Assembly (NCBI GenBank): GCA_964617665.1
Contig: CAZUAH010000019.1
Span: 1 to 57,773, forward strand
Length of the DNA: 57,773 bases
Direction of reading: 5' to 3'
Origin: JADHUC01 sp964617665
GTDB lineage: Bacteria; Planctomycetota; Planctomycetia; Pirellulales; Pirellulaceae
Positions 1 to 9,700 of this stretch are shown here, one piece after another. The notes under the pieces were generated by a model, which was not told the DNA's origin, searched no databases, and was given only the letters and a program-made list of their open reading frames with translations. Position 1 is the first letter of the stretch, and every line of letters begins with the position of its first letter. Made by a program: the position numbers and the translations under genes.

Positions 1-24
1 TTCTTAGCCTTTCAAACTGGTTCA

Positions 25-45
25 CCTGCCGGACGAGCCGGCAGG
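25..45. repeat. Short perfect palindrome (hairpin)
   Basis: Two 8-base arms (CCTGCCGG at 25-32 and CCGGCAGG at 38-45) enclose a 5-base loop. It lies beyond the stop codon of the leftward MscS remnant, so it could act as a transcription terminator stem, but no T-run follows. Bases 74-99 contain a motif (CGCCTTCGGCTTGC) that also occurs in the palindrome near 26.5 kb, so this end of the window probably holds a worn dispersed repeat. No gene is visible in 1-180. Confidence 0.5.
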
Positions 46-180
46 GGTCGAAGTCAAACAGTCGAACTACACTGACGCCTTCGGCTTGCCGTCAAACGAC
101 GGACTGTGCACGTGTTATCGTGAAGAGCGCACCAAACTGAACACCGCCTGTCCAGTAAGAAGATCCGTGCGCCCCTACCG

Positions 181-612
181 TCAGCTCGCTGGCTTATCCA
201 AATGAACGTCCATCGTCGGATAGGGAATGCCGATGCCGACTTCGTCGAGCGCCAACTTGACTGCTCTCGTGGCTGCTTCTTTGACACCCCAGAAGTCTTC
301 CGCTTTGCACCAGATACGAACGACCCAGTCGACGGACGACGCACCCAGCTCGACCAACACGATCGCAACACCGGGATCATCCAGCCGGCCTTCGACGCTT
401 TCGGCGGCGCTCTGCAGCACCTCGCGCGTCCCGTCAATGTCGGCGTCGTAATCGACCCCTACGGCGATATCGGCTCGGCGCGTCGAGTGATGACTGACGT
501 TTTCAATAGTGGAACCGGAAATGGCACCGTTGGGGATGATGATGCGGCGGTTGTCCGGTGTGTCCAGCGTGAAATGCTGTTGCGTTGGGCATCGTCTTTC
601 GAAGTTCGTCAT
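181..612 (-). pseudogene. Truncated MscS-type mechanosensitive channel (C-terminal part only)
   Basis: The leftward frame carries the typical MscS cytoplasmic region: DTPDNRRIIIPNG followed by a beta/alpha C-terminal domain ending near YPTMDVHLDKP. Recognisable homology starts at about base 564, at the TPDN motif. The pore-lining helix and the rest of the membrane domain, which should precede it, are missing, and the upstream sequence in this frame is not MscS-like up to base 720. The giant gene starts at 709 on the other strand, exactly where the lost 5' half should be. A full MscS is about 280 residues or more; about 130 are left here. The ATG at 612-610 is the nearest start, but without membrane helices the product could not form a channel. 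I infer a remnant left by a rearrangement. A standalone cytoplasmic domain is a less likely alternative. Confidence 0.75.
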
Positions 613-708
613 TACCAGCGTTGGCGTCTCCCCATGCGAACGTGACCTATGCTTAAGTTGGGGTGACTGTATGCGCATTTCGAGTGGTGAAAACGGGGTG
701 CCAACCGC

Positions 709-3700
709 ATGATTTTGCAAAATATGCTGATTAGAACGCGACTCGTTCTCGACGCGGCCTTGCAGCCGCTACGGTCGCTGTCCGCACAATCGGCACGGCC
801 GACCGAGCTAAAGCTGGACGATCTCGAGGATCGCGTCTTACTGAACGCTGCGCCGGCGGCAATGGTCGTCGAAGTGTTGAACGCAGCGTCGGCCGAATCG
901 GCGGAACAGGCGTTCGACCAAGCCGCTGGCGATCTCAGCCAGCAGGACGCCGACGCGACCATCAGTGTGATAGACGTAGGTCAGGCTCTGCCTGACGAAA
1001 TGGAAGCGGATGTTTGGGAAGACAGTGGAATCCGTCAGGCACAGCCTGACCTACAAACCAACTCCAACCTCCCTCTCCCATCGGGAGAGGGCCGGGGAGA
1101 GGGCTCTTCGTTCTTACCGTTCGGCCTTCCTAGTTTTCTTAAGGAGTCAGGGGAGTCCGTCCAAGACTCTGGACTCTCGACTCTGGACTCTCAACTCTCC
1201 CCACGTCACGAACTCGTCTTCGTCGATACATCGGTCGACGACTACCAACAGTTGCTCGACGATTTGTGGACTCATGACGACGACGATCGACAGATCGACG
1301 TCGTGCTGCTAACCGGCAATCGAGACGGGATCGATCAGATCAGTGAAACGCTTTCCCGCTATGACGATCTGGATGCCGTGCACGTCGTTTCGCACGGTAC
1401 GGACGGAAAAGTGAAACTGGGCAGCACTTGGCTGAATGCGAATAACCTGGGCGGCTATGCAGGGCAAATCGCCGGGTGGCAGGATGCGTTGACCAGCGAC
1501 GCCGATTTGTTGTTCTACGGCTGCGACTTGGCCGCAGGTGATGACGGGCAATCGCTTATGGAGTCAATCGGTGCGCTGACGGGTGCCGACGTGGCCGCCA
1601 GTATCGATAACACTGGGCACGAGATCTTGGGCGGCGACTGGGATCTGGAATTCTCGACAGGTATCGTAGACACAAATATTGCTTTTAGCGACGTCATCCG
1701 GGCCGGATGGTTTTCGGTGCTCGATACAGCTCAACTGAATCCAACTCAAGACACCTGGCTTGACGATGACGATCAGTCGGACAACTACGGTGCATCCACT
1801 ACTCTTGTCGTTGATCGGTCTGGAAGCGGACTGGGCGACGGACATGCCATACTGCAATTCGACCTTAGTTCACTGCCCGCCGGCGCGACGATCAACAGCG
1901 CCACACTTTCACTGGAAGCGATCGCCAATCCAAGCGCCTTCGACGTGAATGTCTATGAGGTGACGGAAGCATGGTCGGAAGGAAGTGGCACCGGTACGCC
2001 AGGGGCCGCGAGTTGGGACGAACGACAGGCAGCAGTAAACTGGAGCACTGCGGGTGGAACGGTCGACCCAACGGTCATCGCGACGTCAAACACCGGTTCG
2101 CTTGGCCAACACACCTGGGACGTCACGTCGTTGGTTCAGGCGTGGTATTCCGGTTCGAGTACCAACAATGGATTGATGTTGGCTAGTCCGAACACAGGAA
2201 CAACGACGGTAACCTACGACAGCCGAGAGGGAACGGTCGCGCCCGTCCTTACGGTAGACTACACGCCACCACCAAACACCGCACCCACGATTACCCTTCC
2301 CGGTGCCGCGATCAACTACACAGAGAATGATCCGGTAGCGATCATCGACGGCGCAGCGACGGTCAACGATCCAGACTCGTCCGACTTCGACACGGGAACA
2401 CTGACGGTCGACTTCACGTCCGGTGGCACCGCGAATGATCGATTGGCGATTCGCAATCAGGGAACCGGCGCCGGCCAAATCGGCGTTTCCGGGAGCAGCG
2501 TCACCTACGAAGGCACTATCATCGGCACATTCAGCGGTGGTGCCAGCGGTAGCGATCCGTTGGTGGTTACCTTCAACGCCAATTCCTCCCCAGTAGCCGC
2601 CCAGGCCTTGATGCGGAACGTCACCTACGAGAACGTCTCGGAAGACCCCTCCGGGGCGGCACGCACTGTCCGTTTCGTGCTAACCGACGGCGATGGCGGC
2701 ACGAGCAACGCCGAGGCCGAGACGATCAACGTCACTCCAGTTGTCGATGACCCAGTCATGGTGCTGCTGTTCGGCGACAGCTCTAGCTACAACGAGGGCG
2801 ATCCTCCGGCGGTCATCGAACAAGGCGGCAATGCTTACGTCCAGGACGTCGATTCGCCGGACTTTAGCGGCGGCAACTTGACCGTCTCGATCGCCGCCGG
2901 CGGCGACGCGGCCGAGGACGTGTTGTCCATCCGGAACCAAGGCATGGGTGCGGGCCAGACCGGGCTGTCGGGGGCCAATGTCTACTACAGCGGCATCCTG
3001 ATCGGTACATCCGCCGGCGGAAGCGGCGGGGTCGATCTGGTGGTGACGTTCAACAGCAATGCGACGCCCACGGCCGCGTCGGCCTTGATCCGCAACATCA
3101 CTTATGAAAACACCGACACCACCAACGCCACCACCGGCCAACGCACGATCCGATTCACCCTTGGCGACGGTGATGGAGGCGCCAGTGCAGCGAACGATGC
3201 GTGGGTGACCGTTAACAGCGTCAACGATCCGCCCTCGGTGGCGCTGGCCAATACAACGACGGCCTTGGACGAAGACACAGATACAACCGCTCGAATCCAA
3301 GTCGCCGATATCGTGGTCACGGACGATTCGGAGGGTACGAACACGTTGTCGCTGAGCGGCAGCGATGCAGCGTTGTTCGAAATAGACGGATCGGTGCTGT
3401 ATCTGAAGGCCGGAACGGTACTCGATTCGCAAACGAATCCGTACCTTGACGTCACAGTCGCAGTGGATGACGCCGCCGTCGGGGGCACCCCCGATGATTC
3501 CGCCTCTCTGACGATCTCCGTGACGGCTCCCGATATACGGGTCTACTATGGCCAGACCACGGATGCGACCCCGCAATTCCGCGAGTTCGATGGCCTTCAA
3601 GGAATCTGGTCCGACGAGTTCACGACGACCAACGCTGGCAGCACGATCCAATGGACCGTCAGCGCGATATCGCCCGACGGATCAGAGGAACTCGTTGCGG

Positions 3701-6700
3701 TGCTGTCTGATAGCGGCGCGGGAACGAAATTGGACCTATTGCGATGGGATGGCAGCACGTGGAGTGTCGACTGGACTGCTGCCGGCATAACCAGCATCAA
3801 TGCGAACAAACAGGGATTTGACGTCGCCTACGAGAGCAGTTCGGGGCACGCCATCGCTGTCTACTCGAACAACACGTCCAATCCGGTTTATCGCACCTGG
3901 GATGGCACAAGTTGGAGTGCCGAGGCAAGTGTCTTTGCGACTGTCCCAGGCACGGGCACCGTGCTGTGGGTCGAACTGGCATCACGGCCCGGCAGTGACG
4001 AAATCACACTCGTCTATCAGGATTCCAATGAAGAGCTGTACGCGGTGGTCTGGGATGGATCGAACTGGCTGGAAGCGAGCACGGAATTCCAGTTCGATAC
4101 ACATAATCTGCACGGCAACGGCGACCACCGATCGTTCGACGTGGCCTACGAACAATCCGGAGATGTGCTGGTGGCCTGGATGGAGGACATTGATGCCGAC
4201 GGCGACACGGAACTCGACTGGGCCACCCGCAGCGCTGATAGCACGGTTTGGTCGCTCGATAGCCACATCATTCTGTCCACCTCTTATGGCTATGATTACG
4301 TGGACTTGGCCGCCGATCCCGGCAGCGACCGCATCGCCTTCGCCAGTGTCGATACTACGGGCACAGAACATCTTGCCCTGGCAATGTGGACAGGTTCGGC
4401 TTGGAGCGATACGGGTGAATACGATGCCACGTTTCCACATGTGGAGACGGATGGAACGGGCGAATTCTGGGCCGGTGTCGGCTGGGTCGGAGCGACGGGT
4501 GAGGCTGTCGTGGTCTACTCGGATGCGGATTCCGGTGTCATCAACTGGGGCAACTGGACGGAAGCCGGCGGCTGGACTATCCAGCCTGACGCGGCCGCGC
4601 CGGGCGTCGGCCTGCTGCGGTCCGTGCAGCTTGAGGGTTACGGTGCTAGCGGACTGATGAGCATGTTCTCGGATGCCAACGGGAACCTGTGGGGCGCCAC
4701 GTACGACGGGTCCAACTGGACGTTGACCAACGGAGGCAATGCGCTCGAAACGTCTCTCTCCGATGCAAAGACGAGACCGTTTAGTCTGTCGGTGGATTCT
4801 TCCGGCGGAAACGACGTTCCGGTGATCAGCCTGTCAAGTCTACCGTTGGCGTACACCGAAAACGACGGCGCCGTGGTGATCGACGGTACGGCAAGCGTAA
4901 GCGATTTGGACTCCACAGACTTCGACACAGGCACGTTGACGATCGATTTCACCATTGGTGGCACCGCAAATGACCGGCTGGCGATTCGAAATCAAGGCAC
5001 GGGTTTGGGACAAATCGGGACATCCGGCAGCAACGTCGCGTACGAGGGGACGGTCATTGGAACGTACGCAGGTGGCACAGACGGTTCCACACCTCTAGTT
5101 GTTACTTTCGACGCCGACGCCGACGCGACAGCCGTGCAGGCTCTCGTTAGGAACATTACGTACGAGAACGTATCGGACGATCCCTCCACGGCGGCCCGTA
5201 CGGTCCGCTTCGTTTTGAGCGATGGCGACGGAGGGACAAGCAATGCCGTTACCGAAACGCTCAACGTTACCGCGGTGAACGACCCACCGTCGATCGCCAC
5301 GAATACGGGGGCGACGGTCGCCGAAGGTGGCAGCACCAATCTGACGAGTGCCGAATTGGCCGCTGGCGACCCGGACGATAGGGGCACCGGCCTGACTTAC
5401 ACCGTGACCAGTGCCCCGGTGAACGGGCAACTGGAGTTGAGCACCAACCCCGGTGTGGCGATCGGCAGCTTCACGCAGGACGATCTGGATAGCGGCCGCG
5501 TAGTCTACGACCACGATGGCAGCCAAACCACTAGCGACAGTTTTGACTTCTCGTTGGCCGATGGCGGCGAAGACGGGGCCGGACCGGCAATCGGCACCTT
5601 CAACTTCACGGTCACGAACACCAACGACGCTCCGGTACTGGGCAACAACACGCTGACCATCAGCGAAGGCGGTACAGTTGCGCTCTCGGGCGCCGACCTG
5701 TCAGCCAGCGACGCAGACGGCGACCCGCTGACGTTCAACGTTTCGAGTGTCTCTGGCGGCCAGTTCGAACTGACAACCAACCCGGGCTCGGCGGTGACCA
5801 GCTTCACCGAGGCCCAGATTGCGGCGGGCCAGGTCGTCTTCGTTCACAACGGCGATGAAGCGGCGCCGAGCTACGACGTGACTGTGACAGACGGATTCCT
5901 CAACGATGGCCCGGAGTCCGCCACCATCACGTTCACCAATGTCAACGACGCGCCGGTACAACTCGTGCCCGTGCCTCAAACGACGGCCGTCGACACGCCG
6001 CTCGTTTTTTCGGCAGCTAACGGCAACGCGATCACGATCAACGACTCCGACGCCGGAGGTGGCGACCTCGAAGTGACCGTCGCTGCGGTCAACGGCACGC
6101 TGACACTCAGCGGCCTCGGCGGACTGACCTTCAACTCGGGCGATGGTACCGACGACCCAACCATGACCTTCCGCGGCACTCTCGCCGCTGTCAACGCGGC
6201 CCTGGAGGGGCTCAGTTTCACACCCGCTCCGAGCTATTCCGGCGCGGCCACCGTGAGCCTGAAGACAGGAGATTTGGGTAACACCGGCGCGGGTGGCGCC
6301 CAGATCGCGGCCGACGCCATTGCAGTAACCGTGGGCAGCGGCGGATCGACGCTCTCCTTCCAAAACGGCAGTGGAGGCTATTTCGGGAACGAAGACACGG
6401 AACTCAAGGAAGACAATCCGACTACGCCGCAGGGCAACAACGCGAGTATCTCGGTCGATCTGGTTAATGGCGTGGGTGAGTCGCAGGGGCTAATCCAGTT
6501 CGACAGCATCTTCGGCAGCGGCCCGGGGCAAATCCCGTACGGCTCGACGATCAACTCCGCCAGCCTAACGGTCTTCGTGCATGACACGAGCAGTTCGAGC
6601 GCGACGATTGCGCTGCACCGCATGCTCGCCGCCTGGAATGAAAACTCCACCTGGAACTCGATGGCGGGAGGCATTCAGCTCGACGATATCGAAGCTGCCG

Positions 6701-9700
6701 CGGCATCGGACGGCATCATGACACTGGCTGAATTCATGGGCCCACAGACTTTCTACGGCCTGGAAGCGGCGCTGCAGTCGTGGTCGGACGGTGCAACCAA
6801 CAACGGTTGGGCCATCGCTTCGGATAGTACCAATGGCTGGGACTTCTATAGTTCGGAATACGGCACGGCCTCGCAGCGGCCGTACCTGACCGTCGACTAC
6901 ACACCGCCGCAACCGCCCGTGTTGGATTTGGACGCGGACAACAGCGCGGGCCAATCGGGCGCGGATTTTGCCGCCACGTTCACCGAAGACGGCGGCCCAG
7001 TCGCCATCGCGGACACGGACGCAATACTTAGCGATGCGGACGATACGGACCTGCAGTCACTGACCGTCACCATCACGAATCTGTTGGACGGCGCAGCCGA
7101 GTCGCTTTCGGCCGATACGTCAGGTACGAGCATCTCGGCCAGCTACGACTCCGGCACAGGCGTGTTAGCCCTGTCCGGCTCGGATACCGTGGCCAACTAC
7201 CAGCAGGTGCTGCGGACCGTGTCGTACGACAGCACCTCGCAAAACCCCGACACTACCGACCGGGTTATCACGTTTGTCGCGAACGACGGGTTCGTCGACA
7301 GCAACGTGGGCACGGCGACGGTGAGCGTGGTGGGCCAAAACGACGCTCCGGTGCTGGATCTGGACGCGGACGACAGCTCGGGAGAGAGCGGCGCCGATTT
7401 CGCCACCGCGTTCATCGAAGACGGCGGGCCGGTACTGATTGCGGATGCCGACGCGGCTCTATCCGACGTCGACAACTCGATGCTCCAGTCGCTGACCGCC
7501 ACGATCACCAACCAACTCGACGGCAAAAAGGAGATACTCTCGGCCGATACGACGGGCACGAGTATCTCGGCCAGCTACGACGATATGACGGGCGTCCTGA
7601 CTCTGACCGGCGCCGATTCGATTGCCAACTACCAGCAGGTGCTGCGGACGGTTGCCTACGTCAATACGTCGCAGAATCCGGACACGACACCGCGCTCCAT
7701 CACTTTCGAGGCCAGCGATGGTGCAATCGTCAGCAACTTGGGCACCACAGCCGTATCCATTTCCGATCAAGACACGCCGCCCGTACTCGATTTGGACGCC
7801 GACGATAGTTCCGGTCAAGGAGGCGCCGATTTCGCCGCTGCGTTCACGGAAGACGGCGGACCGGTGTTCGTTGCCGACGTGGACGCCTCGCTGACGGACG
7901 TGGACAGCGCGACGCTCCAGTCGCTGACCGTCACGATCACCAATCTCTTGGATGGCGCGGCCGAGGGTTTGTCGGCTGTCACCGGCGGCACCAGCATTTC
8001 GGCCGGTTACGATAGCGGAACCGGAATCTTGACCCTTTCCGGCGCGGACACCGTTGCCAACTACGAGCAAGTACTGCGCACGATTACCTACGACAACACG
8101 TCGCAAGACCCGGACACGACGGCCCGTATCCTCACCTTCGTGGCCAATGACGGCACGAGCGACAGCAACGCGGGCACGACCACCGTGACCATCGCGCGTC
8201 AAAACGACGCGCCGGTCGTTGACGATCAAGCCTTCGGCATCAACGAGAACACGCCCAACGGCACAAGCGTCGGGACTATTGCCACTAGCGACCCCGATTC
8301 CAGCGATTCGCATGCCTTCACGGTACTCGGCGGGACGGGGGCAACCGCCTTCAGCGTCAATGCCATCACTGGCGAAATCACGGTTGCCGATAGCAGCCAA
8401 CTGGACTATGAGACCACGACCAGCCTTACGCTCCAGGTGCAAGTTACCGACAATGGAACGCCTAGTCTGTCGGATACTGCAACGATCACCGTCAATCTCA
8501 GCGATGACGAGGAATTCGACGTTGGACCGATCACCGACAATGATCCGGCGGCGGACGAGGTTTCCGAAAGCACACCCAACGGCACGGCGGTGGGCATCAC
8601 GGCGCTGGCCACCGACGGTGACGCGACCGATTCGGTCACCTACAGCCTGGACGACGATGCGGGCGGCCGGTTTGAGATCAACTCGACGACGGGCGTAGTC
8701 ACGGTCAAGGACAATACGCTATTGGACTACGAAACTCAGACCAGCCACAACGTGACCGTCCGGGCCACCAGCACCGACGGCTCTTCTGGCATCCAGGCAT
8801 TCACCATCAACCTGATGGATGACAACTCCGAATCTGGCATCGGCCCGGTGACTGACGACGACATCGCAGCGAATGAAGTTCCCGAAAGTGCAGCCAATGG
8901 CACGGCCGTGGGCATCACCGCATTGGCCACCGACGGTGATGCGACCGATGCGGTTAGCTACAGTCTGGACGACGACGCGGGCGGTCGGTTCGAGGTTGAT
9001 TCGGCGACCGGCGTTGTCACGGTCAAAGACAACACGCTGTTGGATCACGAAACGCAGACCAGCCACAACGTCACCGTGCGGGCGACCAGCACCGACGGTT
9101 CAACCAGCACCCAGACGTTCACCATCAGCCTGACGGACGACAATACCGAGTTCGCCGTTGGCCCGGTCGCGGACAATGACGCGGCGGCGAATGAGGTATC
9201 GGAAAGAGCGGCCAACGGTACGGTGGTAGGCATCACCGCATTGGCCACCGATGGCGATGCGACCGACACGGTCGCCTACAGCCTGGACGACGACGCGGGC
9301 GGCCGGTTCGAGATTGATTCGGCGACTGGCGTGATCACGGTAAGAGACAACACGTTGTTGGACTACGAGACGCAAACCAGTCACAACGTCACCGTGCGGG
9401 CCACCAGCACCGACGGCTCGTCCAGCACCCAGACCTTCACCATCGACCTGAGAGACGACAACACCGAGTTCAGCATCGGCCCAGTTATGGATAACGATGC
9501 TTCGGCAAACGAGGGGTCGGAGAGTGCGGCGAATGGTACAGCGGTGGGCATCACGGCGTTGGCCACGGATGGCGACACGACCGACACGGTCGCCTACAGC
9601 CTGGACGACGATGCAGGCGGGCGATTCGAGATCAATGCGACCACGGGCGTGATCACGATCAAAGACAATACGCTGTTGGATTACGAAACGCAGACCAGTC

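Noticed and set aside
1071..1091. Palindrome as a terminator inside the giant gene
   Set aside because: The frame continues far beyond it, and no T-run follows; better explained as a dispersed repeat.
2680..3651. Leftward 323-residue frame inside the giant gene
   Set aside because: Composition is Arg/Gly/Asp-rich with no domain pattern, and it is antisense to well-supported repeats.
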